Shown: positions 12,214 through 26,500 of the stretch, in pieces
How the letters are laid out: every line of letters starts with the position of its first letter
Numbering within the stretch: position 1 is the stretch's first letter
Source of the DNA: Buddleja alternifolia
Lineage: Eukaryota > Streptophyta > Magnoliopsida > Lamiales > Scrophulariaceae
DNA length: 64,000 nt
Direction of reading: 5' to 3'
NCBI GenBank assembly: GCA_019426215.1
Contig: CM033395.1
Span: 17,226,569 to 17,290,568, forward strand
The notes under the pieces: model-generated
Seen by the model: only the letters and a program-made list of their open reading frames with translations
What the model was told of the DNA's origin: nothing
The model's database searches: none
Position numbers and translations under genes: made by a program

Positions 12214-12453
12214 ATGGACAAGCAAAACTCAAAGCTGTACAAGGAAAACTATGAAATGATGCGTGAAAATGAAGAGCTGCGTAAGAAAGCTGAGAAACTC
12301 AACCAGGAAAATCAGGCTTTGCTATCCGAGTTAAAGCAGAAGCTTCTGGAAGCAAGTGCCATGCCGAATTCTGGAATCCAGCTGAAGATCGCCACCAGTT
12401 CTGGGACAAGCCACAAGAAGGGCAATAAATCTCGCTCGCAGAAACACAACTAA
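12214..12453 (+). CDS. ZPR: LITTLE ZIPPER (ZPR) protein
   Basis: This is a 79-aa protein starting MDKQNSKLYKENYEMMRENE. It has the compact leucine-zipper core typical of LITTLE ZIPPER proteins (NSKLY, RENEELRKKAEKLNQENQAL, SELKQKL; about residues 4-45) and then a basic, serine-rich tail. Known ZPRs have a zipper but no DNA-binding domain; they bind HD-ZIPIII transcription factors and block their dimerisation and DNA binding, with roles in shoot meristem and leaf polarity. The ATG follows a 3' splice site (TTTTGCAG ending at 12195), so a 5'-untranslated intron, or an extra N-terminal exon as in ZPR1/2-like forms, may lie upstream. The start chosen gives the usual ZPR3/4-like N terminus. An AATAAA signal lies near 12525. 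It is convergent with the aminopeptidase gene, about 390 bp away. Confidence 0.88.
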   Translation: MDKQNSKLYKENYEMMRENEELRKKAEKLNQENQALLSELKQKLLEASAMPNSGIQLKIATSSGTSHKKGNKSRSQKHN

Positions 12454-12845
12454 AACGACATTTCAAGACATGCTGGAGCCGCCTTTGCCAATGTTCTATC
12501 ATTTATGTCAAAACTTATTGAGCTAATAAATGTTTTTCTAGTCTATTTTGTTATGTTATCATATTCCGTCTGCATCCAATAACTACCAGTTTCTGCGCTT
12601 TTACAGAAAATGAATGAAGTTTGAGTTTTAAATACATGTGCAACATTAAATAATCAGTACCCCTCTGCTTACTCCCTCTTATTTCCTCTACTGTGCGTGT
12701 GTGCATGTGATTGTATAACCGCCTCTGTTCTTCCTTCCACCATGACAACCCCCACTGCAACCGAAGGAAGAACAAAGAGAGAGAAAAGACCAAACGGAAA
12801 CGTTTGGGAATGAATGAATTTTCAAAATCCTTCTTCATTGAGAAG
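12454..12845. other. Convergent 3' region between LITTLE ZIPPER and aminopeptidase genes
   Basis: This stretch holds the 3' untranslated regions of the two convergent genes. AATAAA-type signals are present near 12525 on the plus strand. No gene lies between them. Confidence 0.6.
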
Positions 12846-15800
12846 CTAGTAGTCCACGCTCAGCTTTTTGTCAATGCTTGAGAATGTTTTATAAAATGCC
12901 TTGAAGTGCCTGTAAGCAATGTCCACATCCTCTTTTCCGCAAATTTCTCTCACACTGCGATATAGAGGGAAAAAACAAAACGAATCGCGTTTGAGAATAG
13001 ATATGCAAAATGGATTTCAAGGAAACAGATACAAAAGCATTGATGAATACGCGTACAACCAAATGTCTCCTTTTTCTCAGAATACTCGGTGCTCTCATTT
13101 TAACACATCTAGAGTCTGCATATAATTTTGATATAGCTACTAAACTTTAAGTGCTCACCTGTGCATGGACAGCTGAGCTATGCCACAGTCAACAGTACGA
13201 ATTCCAACTCCTGAAGCCAATATGGGACCTATAGTGGATCCACATCCCATATCATTTCTCACAACAAATTCCTGCACCGAAAGAAAAATAAATGAAATAA
13301 ACCGGAATACATAGCATAATCACAATGTTTAGATAACAAGAAGATCAGATACCACCCGTTTAAGTTGCGATACATGAAACACAGGATGAATCCTACTAGT
13401 GGATGGCAACTTTAATTCATACGCCACCATCCCCACCCGTTTCGTAATCTCATAGGGCCCATAATACTTCGCAGTGAGCTTCGAAAAACATCTCGCAGCC
13501 ACAGACATTTGGCGATAAGGTCACACTTTCAAAAAGACATTATCCCCCACGCTAAATTCCAAGTCTCGTCGGTGCTTGTTTGCATATCGAACCATCATCT
13601 CTTGAGCTCGAACTAAATTCACTTTTAAGCTTTGTAACATCTCGTCCCGATGTTTCAGATTATCGGCCACTGCTTCCACTCGACACTCACCTGGTAAATA
13701 TAGGCGACAAGAAATGCCCATACTTTGATAGGCGATCCACCATGACGAGAATACAAGAAAATCCCACAGACTTCGGCAGCCCTGTAATAAAGTCCATCAA
13801 AATATCCTCCCAAATCGACTCGGGAATCGGTTATAGTTGTAATAACCCTGCCGGCGTTAAAGCTTCATACTTTGATTTTTGACAAATCAAACAACTTGCG
13901 ACGTATTCTCGAACTTTTCGAAACATGCCCCTCCAATACACACTAGCTTACAAACGTCGATATGTACAGAGAGCCCCTGCATGCCCCCCCCTCCGGAGTA
14001 TCATGAAACTCATGTAATAAACTGGGGATCCACGACGACGAACTAGGAATGACAATCTTGCCTTTATACAAAAGCCGCCCCTCTACCACCGAATACCACC
14101 GAATATCCAGGTCGACTTCCTGCATAGGCTTGCACCGCCGCCACTATCTCACGAATTCCGGCGTCACCTTGCTGTTCGGCTACCACATCGGCCAACCCCG
14201 TCCAGCATGACCTGCTAACCGCAGCACATACCATCTCGGTTTCCCCCTTCCGTGATAAAGCATCGGCTGCCCCGTTTGATTTCCCTGTCTTATACACAAT
14301 TTCAAAGTCGTAGCCCAACAACTTAGCCACCCAATTTTGCTGAGAAGGTGTCGCGATTTTCTGATTCAACAAATACTTGAGACTATGGTGATCTGTCTTA
14401 ACAACGAAACGACGTCCGACCAAATACAGTCTCCAATGTTGCACGGCTAACACCAACCCCATTAATTCCCGTTCATAAGCGGATTTAACCATCGAGCCAC
14501 TACCGAACGCCTTACTAAAATATGCAACTGGCTTCCCCTCTTGCATTAGAACCGCCCCTACACCTGCTCCTGACGCATCGCACTCGATGGTGAACATTTT
14601 ATTAAAGTTGGGCATAATGAGCACCGGGGCTGAAGTGAGTGCGACCTTCAATGCTCGATATGCCAACTCAGCCGACTCGGGCCACTCAAATCGTACGGGT
14701 CCCTCCTTCTTCAGCAGCTGTGTCAATGGCCTTGCAAGTATTCCATACCCTTGCACAAATTTTCGGTAATACCCGGTTAACCCGAGAAATCCCCTAACTT
14801 CCTTTACTGACCAAGGAATCGGCCAATCCAACACGGCTTGGACCTTGGCCGGGTCCATTGCCACACCTTCTTCTGAAATTATGTGGCCCAAGTAGTCGAC
14901 TTGTCGACACCCAAAAGCACATTTTTTTCGATTTGCTACCAATTTATGTTGCCTCAACAATTTCAACACCACATGAAGATGATCAACATGCTCAACAAGG
15001 GAGGGACTATAAATTAAAATGTCATCGAAAAATACTAAGACAAACTTACGTAAGTAGGGCCGAAAAATATCGTTCATTGTTGGTTGGAAAGTGGCCGGCG
15101 CATTCGACAATCTGAATGGCATAACTAGAAACTCATAATGGCCATTGTGAGTGCGAAACGCCGTCTTCGGGATATCCCTCGGATGGACTCGAATTTAGTG
15201 TTACCCCGAAGGTAAATCGATTTTAGAAAACACAGTCGCCCCCAGCCAACTCATCCAACATCTCCTGGATCACCAGAATGGAGTATTTATCCGGTACCGT
15301 CACCTTATTGAGCTCACTGTAGTCCACACAGAAACGCCAACTCCCATCTTTCTTTTTAACTAACTAGACCGGGCTCGAAAAAGGACTCGAGCTGGGTCTC
15401 ACGATCCATGCAGTAAGCATATCTGCTACTAATCTTTCAATTTCATCCTTTTGGACATGTCCGTATCGATACGGCCTCACTGGTACCGCCCCCGTTCCTT
15501 CCTCAAGCTCAATCTGGTGATCCGTTGGTCGTTTAGGTGGTAGACCCTCCGAATCCCAAAACACATCTGCGAAATACTCAAGCACCTCCGACACCCGCTG
15601 CTCGTCCGCCCCTGTCTTAGCCGTGATCATCCAGCATTGACACGGCTCAATCAATACGATGCGCAGCTCCACATCTGAGTTGTGTAGTATCACTTTCATG
15701 GTAGCCTCCGCCCGATACGACGAGCCATCACCCACTAACTGCACCAATTTCCCCTCGTAATTAAAAGTCAGGTACCTCTTTTTCCAATCCACTTCCATCT

Positions 15801-17515
15801 TACCCAACGTCTCCAACCAAGCAATTCCCAAGATCATATCAACACCACCCAAGACACTTGTTGAGTCAAGACGGATCGCCACCTGCCGACACAAGCCCGT
15901 CGTGTCCGTACGACACCCGTCTCCCAATTTCACACCGAACTGACTAGTGAGGTCCACCGGTAAATTCAATTGAGATGCCAATTTGGCGGAAATAAAATTA
16001 TGGCTAGCCCAACTATCCACTAATATAGTTACCTCACGATCCTGCACGAGCCCCTTTAAACGCATAGTGCGAGGCCCCGATATGCCCACTGCAAAACATA
16101 CGGACAAGGAAATTTCTTGGTCCAGTTGCTGCTCCTCGGATCCCCCTTCACTTGCCTCGATCCCAGTTACTTCAATTTCCTCAAGTTCTAGTTCTGGAGC
16201 CATATCATCACCGACAAGCAACACATTCAAATATTTCATTGGACAGTCGTGTTGGGTTGGATGATACGGCTGTTCACAGCGAAAACATAGACCCCGTTTC
16301 CGTAATTCTTCCTGTTTCGAGTCCGAGAGCTGCACAAATTTTGCCTTCACCGGCCCGGAGCTCGAGCGACCTGCGCGGCCACTGCCAGGTGCGCCATTAC
16401 CCGGCGTTCGCCCTGTGTTGGAAGCTGGCGATGCTGGAATCCGGGAGGAACGACGGAGCCACAGGTCGAGTCGTAGGCCCTGAATTTCGGGTAGCCTGCC
16501 AGCCGGCTCGCGGTTCCCCTCCCCCTTTAAGTTGAACCCGTAGCACCACCTCCGCCCTTCGCGCCATCTTCATCGCGGAGTCCAAATCAACCGGGTCCAA
16601 AAATCGCACTTGGGCTCGCACGTCTTCCCGCAGGCCATGCATAAATAGCCCCAACAATGTCTCATCCGTAAGCGCCAGGAGTTGATTAGCCAATTGCGTA
16701 AATAGATCAATATATGTCTCCACCATCCCCGTGTGTCTAGTCGCGGCTAATCGTTCGTAAGCATTGCCCTCACTTCTATCGTCAAAACGCGCAATTAACA
16801 CGTGTGTCAACTCTTGCCATGAAAATTGCAGTCTTTTGCGCTTGAACCAACGGAACCAATACAAAGCCAAGCCCTCAAAGGCTACCATAGTCAGTTGTAC
16901 TTTCTGTTCGTCAATACAGGGGTACAAATCAAAGTGTTGGTCGGCCCGAGCCAACCATCCAAGTGGATCCGCCCCGTTAAAGGTGGGCAAGGCGGGAACA
17001 GAAACAATCCCGTCAGGGTTAACTAACTGTGGTTCCACGTGCGCCGCTGTTTGCTGTGCCATAGGCGAACTGGTGGCCGAAGCCGTCGGCCCACGTTGCG
17101 TGTTCAACAAGGCAGTCGTCACGTCCTGCATCTCTTTCATAAACTCGTTCAATTGCAACTTAATCTGCAAAATATCCTCGACCATAACTCCCTGATTTTC
17201 TTCCAATTTCATAACTCGATCATCACCACCCGAACCGGATAGAATTACCGAGCCAGATCGTGTTTCTACCATGTTTCTATTCTCGAGGTGTTGATCCGGC
17301 AGGTCAGACCAAATTGATGAGTGATAATATTATAAATTGAAATTGCAATAAAATACTCAAGAACAATCGTTCTTGCCAATCCAATATCCGTGATCAATTC
17401 TTGATAACAATAATGAAATCCTAACAGACTATTTATATTATTCCCTATTACAGACTCCTACTTGCAAAAGGAAACTACTAATAACTTAGAAAGGATATAA
17501 TGAAACAATAATGAC

Positions 17516-17553
<38 letters not shown>

Positions 17554-20500
17554 CGGCCTCTAGCCTCTAGCTTGCGTACGACTCCACGGCTGGTCTCGAC
17601 ACCCAGCCCGTGCGCCGCACGTACACCCTCAAGGGTCCGATACTTCCTTCATCACTCACCAATGGTTCGGAACTATCAGAAGACATTGATTGACTCACAT
17701 CAAATTACTGCTAAGTATCCACTACTCAGATCTATAACTAAGACAATTTTTAGCCGGAAGACTCGATCTCTTCTATGTTGATGAATAACTATTTAAACTT
17801 TCGCGATAACCACTAGTAATTAGAACAGTTTTCAGCAGTTAGATTCAATAAGATGTCAGTGATGGGACAACAATGAAACAATAGAAACAGTACCAACAAT
17901 TCAATGTGACCAAAAACTTATTGTAATACAATATACATGTCCCACCCCTCAACAGTTGTGACTTATTGTGAGTGATTTATAAGGTCTTTGTCAATTCCTA
18001 CTTGTTAAAATAGGCTGACACATTTTAGACCAGTTTACCCAAGGTCCAATGATGTGACAAGCCAAGAGTTGAATCTAAGTCCTTAAAAATGGTACCAAAT
18101 CCACACATCCGGCATTGTCATCTTGGTCGTGGACTCTTGGAGTGGGCTATGGTCCACAGATTGACGCAACAAAAATGTCACAAATATTTGAGTGATGGAG
18201 TTTGTGATAACATGTCCTACATCCGTTGTGGATAATTGTGTGAGTGATTGGAACCACAACAGGATTGAATTCTTCTCTATTTCATTGACTAAAATCTGGA
18301 GCACAAGCTGAATTTGTACAACTGAACGAAGCTAAAGAATGCCGAACATATCAATTCCTAATTCTATTTCTATGTGATTGGTTGGGGTTTCCACTTCTAG
18401 TCTACATGATTCTTTCCAAGCCGTTACCTTTTGGTCTCTATCTATTCTCGTTACTCTTTGAGACTTGGGATTCAGAAAGTTAAAACTGTTATAAGTTTGT
18501 TAATCTATTGTGACATAGTTTACAACCTATTAGATCATATTTCTTAAGCAACAAATGGAACAACCCAACAACAGACAAATCCCAAAATTTACAATGCAGA
18601 GGCATCATATTCTCTAGTGTCACCATAAACAAGTTTTTTTATGTATAACAAGGGACAAGGGCTTCATTGGTGCATCTTATATAGCAAAGAAATGGGAGGA
18701 AGGAAAATCATTTTGATTCCTTTATTTGAGAGTAGATATGTGCTATTACAGCAAACTTTATGACCCTATAATATCCCTACTCCAACTGAAGCTTCAAGAG
18801 CTTTTATGAGTCTTGTGGTTCTTCATTATCTGCATATGGCCCTTTTCCTAGGTGCTTATTTTGTATTGGCTGTTAGTTTATTGTTTCTATTCAGTGGACA
18901 AGGTTATTGGCAGTAACTTATTGAGTCCATTATTTGGGCTCATAAATAAATTAAAAGTTAGTCCTGCTACTTAGCCGAGAGCCCTTGAGCTCCTTAGGCT
19001 ACAACTGTAACCCAGTTTCATGTCAAGTCTGCTATAGTGTCAAAGACTGAGTGATGAACCAATTGAGAAACTACCAGCTCACATTATGAACGAGAAAAGG
19101 GCATTAAAGTGTGAGAAAGTGCATTAAAAATAAGTAGACAAAAAGCATGATTATTCTTTTATGTGTTGTAGGGGGTGAAGAGTATTAAGTTGCTTAAAAG
19201 TTTAATCACCTGAATGGGAAGATTATGAATTCTAGCCACTTCTTTGAAAAGAAACGATGTAACTCCACTTGTAGCATAACGTTGGTTCGCATTATGCTTT
19301 ATCACAAGCCCCTTTTGCAGCATGGGCCGATGATTTTCTTCATGTTTATCCATGAAATTGGGGTGGACTCCATGAGCCATGTCAGCAGAAACTGCAAAAG
19401 TGTTCAAATATAGAGCAAACTTATGACGAATAAAAGGTGTTTTACACACAGGAAAATATGTACAGAATGGTAAAACTAAATCATTTCCTTGTCCTCTTTC
19501 CACTCTTGGCCTACAAATCATGTCCTTGGATTAATCCAGCCAATTCCACTCAAATATAAGATAGGGTGAATTACATGCACACCCCCTCAATTTAGTGCTA
19601 ATTACCAAAAAAAACCCTGACTTTTGGTAAATTACAAGGACACCCCCTCAAGGGGTCTATTTGTAAAGTTTACAGAGGTTGAAATTGTAAGAATTTTTAA
19701 ATACATAGGGGGTGTAATTGTAAGAATGCCTTAACATGAGGGGTATTTTATGTAATTTCGAAAAGATCATGGGGTTTTCAGTAGTTAGCACTAAAGTGAG
19801 GCGTGTGCATGTAATTTACTTTTCTTATATAATGAACCAGGCTGAAAGATGCTATAATTTTCTCAGATCAGGACTAACTACTCAAATAGTGATGACAAAA
19901 GTCGAGCTAGGTCTCGATGGATGAGGTATTTGCAAGCTGTATCAGATGACTAAGGATATCTGCTTCAACAATTAATTTACAATGAGTAACTTGAACATAA
20001 TAACAGAGAGCACATATTAATAGGTTTTGACAATCGTATAAATTGTCTCTCATCTGTATGAAGTTTCTTAGTCACAAGTACTGTATATTTCTAGTGAACT
20101 TCCTATAAGAAGTGGAAGGCTGTTCTTTTGTCGAGTTAACCCTTTATAATGTGGCACAAGTTTTTTCCTTTTATTGGGAAAACTTCAGTTACTAAAAAAA
20201 CTAGATCAACAATAACTATTAACTTCATTTCAGAAAATCAAATTTCACAGGTAGCACTTAGATTTATGAGAAAAAGGATGTATTCTCAAGCTACAGAAAG
20301 ATTAGCATACCAAGAAAAGAGTGACGAATTGCTCGTGCAAAGCCGCATTCGCCAACAGACTGTTGAGCTAAACAAGAATTTATTCGTCTCATGGCCTCAA
20401 ACATGGTTGGCGCACCTGCTCCTTGGTATGAATCTGAACCAACCTATAACATGAAATGATAATTGAAATGATGAGTTTGAGAAAGGACAAAAGCGATGAA

Positions 20501-23500
20501 TATTCCACACAAACTGGAATAAAGTGTGCTCCCGTATGTCAGGTTGAAACGTGAAAGTAATTCCCAAAACCTGGAACCTTCTCATCCAACTGATTACCAC
20601 CTTCTAAACTCACAAGCATCACTTAAAGTCTATCCAATATCACTGGTCAAGTTTGAGAAAAGATGCATATCATATGGGCTTGAAGCCCTTATATCTATGG
20701 CAAGTGATGGCAATCTAGCTATGTAAAACAGAAAGTTGGATGCAAATATTTAATTTCATTCTCAGCACATAAAACAAGAGAGCAATTTCTTTTGGAGGTT
20801 AAATCAATTCTGTCATTTTCCATTTCATGTAGGAAATTCAATGATAAGATGCTGAGGAAATCCTTGGATACCATCTCGTTAGGTAAGATTTATCTACCTG
20901 ACGTGATTCTTTTATCCTTCAGGAATTTACAAATGTTCTATTCATGTCTGTATGAATCCCCGTTTTCCTATGGTATCTTCATTTTGAAATACTAAGTTGA
21001 AGCCTTGACGAACAACTTCTCTGTGATGTCTATATCATGTGCAAGAGACAGGAAATATCAGAAGCACTCCTTTTAGCGAATTTCTTCTAGGAAAAAATAA
21101 AAGTGGAATTTTATTGTAATTAATTTAAGAATAATGTTAGCCGTTACTGCATTCTCAGGAAATCAGGGAGCCTTTTACTATGCCCGCAGGAGGAAATTAT
21201 TCAAAGTATAATCTCACAAAATTCCGGGAATGTCTAGTCAAAAATATTGGCCGTGTGTGATAAACATATATTTTCTTCCATTGATCTCGTGGTAAAGGTG
21301 TGTCAGGAATTTCTTTACGATACCATCAAGGATCCCTTCCTTTTTATTCTATAAGTTACACCTTTTCAGTGTGCAAGTCACACTCATTAATGAATTTCTC
21401 TATTAATCATAGAAGCGGAAGTTTTGAGGGAAACACTTGTTGATTGGCACCTTATTCCAATCTGGAAGCATTCCCGACTAGATTCTAGCGGAGGATGACT
21501 GCCATGGATGGGACCCCTGACTGACATCAATGTTTGAGTCTAGCTCTTCAAAAAGTAGAAGGAAGCAAGATAAGTATGCGAGATCAGAATTACCCTGCTA
21601 TGCTTTAGAGTCAATAGGATCAACAGGATAAACATGCTAGCTAACTTTTCTTCAGCTGGCTGTCACTTCAATTCTTACATTAGCTAGGAGAAAACTAAGA
21701 GTTGAATCAACTAATATTAGACTACTAGTTATATCCTCTCACAAGAGCTTCTGACTGAAACGATTCTGTATGAAGAGCAAACTTCTGCAGTAATTTACCT
21801 CTTCATTGTCAAATAAAGCAACCATTCGAATTGCATGCTCATTTGCTAGATCTTCAGGTGTGGCGCAAGCACCAATAAGAGCTCTCAATGCACAAAAGCT
21901 CGAAGCCAAATTATCCAATCTTCCAGAAAATATGAACTCATCATTAGCACCTCCAAGGCAGCTGGGTTGAGTATCACAGACATTTAATTCAATGCTGGCA
22001 ATATCTTGAACCTTACAGCCCAGCTCATCTGACAAGATCTGGAAAACAAAATGCATACTAGCAATATGCTTTAGATGTTATGCAATATTTTAAAACAATT
22101 ACTCCATAACATTATATAATCACCAAAGTCATTTTCCAACATTGTAACCATGATTCATGTGGAGACTATTGATTGGAAGAAGAATCGCCAGTTTAGGTAT
22201 ATGAAAAATATTCTTGTATGTCACCAGCAGTTGGATGGGGGAGACTATTCCATAAGAACATGGTAAAGTGAGTCTCTGATGACACCTCGAATTTATACAA
22301 TACATCTCCAATGAATATATACACACACACGCACACACAAAAGATCAGTGCAATTATAGGAAGTACAATTCTTCGAGCATCATGTTTATACCAGAAGCAA
22401 TCATTCTTACATCTAGATAGTTCAATTAAAGCAGATGACAGAAGATATATTTCTATATATTTCTGAAATAGAAAGATATTATCCACAGAATGTCGCACTG
22501 GTGCATATTAAGAAAACTATCTTTAGTCAATTAGGATTTGGCTATTTTTATCATCTTTATCAAGATCTGAGTGTGATTTCTGGTTGAGTACAGCATGATA
22601 TTTAACATCTGACTGGCACCAGTATGCCACATGAATGAAGCAAGAGCGTAATATGCAAGGAAACTGTTTATAACTTGGGAGTTCTCCATTTACTTGTCTA
22701 TTCTTGCAGATGTAGAGGCAGAAGAGGAAATTTCTGATTTAGGTTTTAAAGGTCTCCATATGCAAAATGAATTGTTTTTGGTATCCTTGCTGAATCAGAA
22801 CTGTGACGATTTTTTCCAAAAAGTTTTGCTTGTCTTGGGTATATTATGGTTCACCGTTCACATTTATTGCAATGCTACTATTGCATTTAATCCCACTCAA
22901 CCCCAACGATAAACTGTATACAGCCACCATTTCCAACCGGATTGTGAGGTGACTTGAAATATATCTTAATATCCATACTGGTGGCTAAGAATATTCCTCA
23001 ATCATACACTTAAGCATCCTAATATGAACAAATTCAATTATATTTACAAGTCCTATTAGAAAATTCAAATTTTCTGTGTAATGAACATTGAGAAATTTCT
23101 AGCTGGAAAAAAATGGAGGTACACGAGCAGCATCAGTCCAACATAATTGATTTCATATCTTATCCTAATATTTAGGAACATATTTGGACCACCCCATGCA
23201 CAGAATCTCCTATTATTTAAACTACAAGACTTCAAGGGAGCAAAATAGATCTTATTTACAAAATGACTATCTTTTCTTTTGCTGGGGTTGGAAAAATGAC
23301 TGCAAACAAGAATGAACAAATGCAATTTTGAACATTAAGGTAAAATGTAAACAATGTCGAGATTTAGTTCTGTTGACAAATAGTGTTTTTCGCATACACA
23401 GACCTCCAATATTTCCTTCACTTGTAATATTTCCGATTACAAGACAACAAGTTCTAGCAGGAGCACAGAAGTAACTCTCCTTTTAGCACATTTTTCCCTA

Positions 23501-26500
23501 GAACATCACAGCTGTCTTCACATGTTTCCCTCCATGTATTGACCCAAAACACAACATGCTTTGAATAGTTCACCACAGCCTATTCCCTTTGTCAAAGAGT
23601 ATACCACAGAGGAACGGGATCAGAAAGATACCTGCATGAGCAGTTGGTGGTGAGCATCTTTCGATGATGATGCACTGACTTTGTCATCGGGCTCAGGAGC
23701 TTTGTCAGCGGCTGTTGCTAAAAGAGGGATGAGCTGAGTCTCAAAGTTTGGCTTAAAACCATCTGTATTTACCGTCCTAAGAATAAAGAAGCGAACACAA
23801 AAGCCGCAAACATCAGTGATGCCACAATTTGATTAAAACAAAACATTCTAACATGGTTGTTCAATGCATGGAATAAAAGAAAAATAAGCCAAATAAATTG
23901 GTAAAACCGTTAGCATTGTATGCAAGAATTAAGCAGTTCGAAGAAACTTCAAATAAAGCATATTCGAAAATATCAAGTTCTATTAATACGATATACAAAG
24001 CATAGGTTTTAACGCTTATTTGAAATCGTCTAAATATAACTAGCACCGAATTAAGAACTTGAAAGTCGAGCTCCTGCTCAGTTTGGTTTCTTCATGAGAA
24101 AAGTAGTGCAGAGAAAAAGAAAATGATTTGTAGACTAACCAGTATGTAGCTCTTGGTTAATGGAATAGGCTATATGTTGAAGAATGAGCCTTTTGACCAA
24201 CTTAGCATAGTAACAACAAGCAGTGATTTCACAAGTGCCTGAATTTGCTCATCATACTAACTATTTGATATATTAAGTCTGAAAAGGAAAAGAAAATAGC
24301 GGTTCCATTACAAGGTATAGTTACTTCCTTTTAAAACTCTTTCCAGGGACATACACCAATTCTGATTCTCTTCTACTTAAAATGTGTACCTAACTATCAT
24401 ATAATAATTGGTGTATCCAATAGTTTGGAGAAAATACATGGCTACCATAATAGATAAACACTACAAGATGAAATCTCAAGCATCAAATGACCAATACAAA
24501 CAGTGAAAAAGTAGCCAGGACTATTGAAACTAGCACACCTAAAATTTGGGCAAGTACAACTTTTCCAAATCATTAATAGCTGATTAGGATGAACCAACTA
24601 CTTCAGTAGGTCAATGAAAAGAACTATCAACAAGTCCCATCAAGATCCAAAGAACTAGAGATAAGCTGACAACATTACTCTAACAACTGTAGATTTTTCA
24701 TTTTAGCGAGTATCGAGTACGGACTACCATCCTTCAAAATCACTCCCATAATAAGAAGCATGCAAAGGCATGAGTGGTCAACAGGCTATGAACATAGATT
24801 TGATACCAATTTTAGCAAGAAAATAGTTTAGGAAATAGCTTGGGGGAAACACAGCATACCTATTGAGATGAATAGCAAGTGTAGGGACCCGCAATAAAGG
24901 TCTCTTTATCTTGACTAGTTTATGAGAAAAGGAACCATCATCAGCTCTTATAATAACCCGTCCAGCCAGACTTAGGTCTCTGTCAAACCAAGTGTGCCAT
25001 AAACCACCACCATAAGTTTGTACGTTGACCATCGGATAGCCAGATTTAGTTGATGCAGACTTTGGCTTCAGTTTAAGACATGGGCTATCTGTATGTGCAG
25101 CAATCACATGAAAACCATTACCAATTGAATACCTGCACAGCACTCATACAGCGTTTGAACCAATATCATATTCCATGAAAGCAATAACAACAAAGTACAT
25201 CAACTAAAAAGCAACAATAAGAAACAAGAAATCAAGGGAAGTGACATGGAGAAGCTACGTGTATATTTAGAAAGAATCCATGCTTCCTTAAAAGACAATC
25301 TGTTGTTCCATAGTACCTAGGTATATTGTAATTCTGAAGTCCAATATCCAGTGCCTCAGGCACATCAAAATCAGCAGCCTAAGCCATGCAAAGAGTGTAG
25401 CAGAATTCTAATGATGTGTAAGATGCAATTTACTCACTTTTCCCCAATGGCAAAGGCAACTAAAGAAGACATGTTCCGAGTAAAAAAGTAGCGACCACCA
25501 GCCTTCAGTTCCCATTCTTCATTCTCATTAAGCAAATGGAATCCCGCAGCAACTAGTTGCTGTTTTGCTTCAGCTAATAAACCAATAAAAAGTATCAGTC
25601 AATTATATGTTTCGGCAGAATCAAAAAGAAAACTATGATTGTCTCATTTCCGTATGACAGGTTAGTTGCACATGCTCTGTACGCTGTACTGTGAGCAGCA
25701 GGAACATAAATTGCATACAACACTTTAAAAACTCACAAGAATTTTTCTAACACCCACTCTTCATTGATATTAAAATACTGTTGAAAATCAAAACCAGATG
25801 ACATTTCACATGTAAGACTTTCCATATTTTGCTCATGAAACATGATCTTTAAGATTTTATTGATTCTGTATGAGGCATATATAGTATTTCCAAATATTTT
25901 GTAGTTAGTTTTGCTTTCTTGACTCTCATGATTCAGTATCAACAACTTTATGCCTTCTGCAGTACGAAAAAGATTGTTTATCATCAATGCTTCTCTCGTA
26001 AATGGACTAGTGGACTTTAAAAACCAAGTGAAGTGATTTATGTAACGAGCTTAGCAACAAACTCTTTTCTGTCACGTGTTAGAAGGAACAACCAATCCGA
26101 ATTTACTAAATTTGGTTACACCAATATCATACTGTAGATTAACTTCCTCAACTGTAGGCAAATAATGCTTATTCAGCAATATGCGAAAGCATCATAACAT
26201 AAATGCATATTGGAAGGAAATAACCTATACAAACTTTCTATTCTTGTATAGAAAGTAAAGAATCTAAATCATAGTTTTCTAAAAGAGTGTTTGGAAATGC
26301 ATATACAAGTATAACAATACTGTTGGAGAGGATGTCAACTTTCGTCATAGTTATTTTACTATTTATTGCCATGTCTGTACATTTCTATGAGAAAACCACG
26401 GAAATTATGGACTGTTGCAACGACAAGCCTATTAGCAGTCAAGATTAAACATCCATCCCGTCGAAGTGAGTAAACGTGAATGTTTACAGGATGTTGTTAT

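Larger units (their letters stand above)
13341..17310 (-). mobile_element. Decayed Ty3/gypsy retrotransposon in intron 8 of the aminopeptidase gene
   Basis: The order gag, protease, reverse transcriptase, RNase H, partial integrase reads in the same direction as the host gene. The element is broken by several frameshifts and stops, an internal loss in the integrase, and truncation at its 3' end: the last recognisable residues (HPVFHVSQL, about 13350-13400) run straight into intron DNA. No LTR pair was found; sequence to the right of 17310 may hold part of a 5' LTR. Confidence 0.88.

Noticed and set aside
16764..17195. 143-codon plus-strand frame
   Set aside because: Antisense shadow of the gypsy gag frame on the minus strand.
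22694..22912. 72-codon plus-strand frame in intron 5 of the aminopeptidase gene
   Set aside because: No domain, no support from context, and length within chance expectation.
25318..25385. Minus-strand segment that could be read as an extra aminopeptidase exon ([17 protein letters not shown])
   Set aside because: Exons 3 and 4 already join in phase and match the family without it; the segment has no counterpart in M18 enzymes that I recognise.
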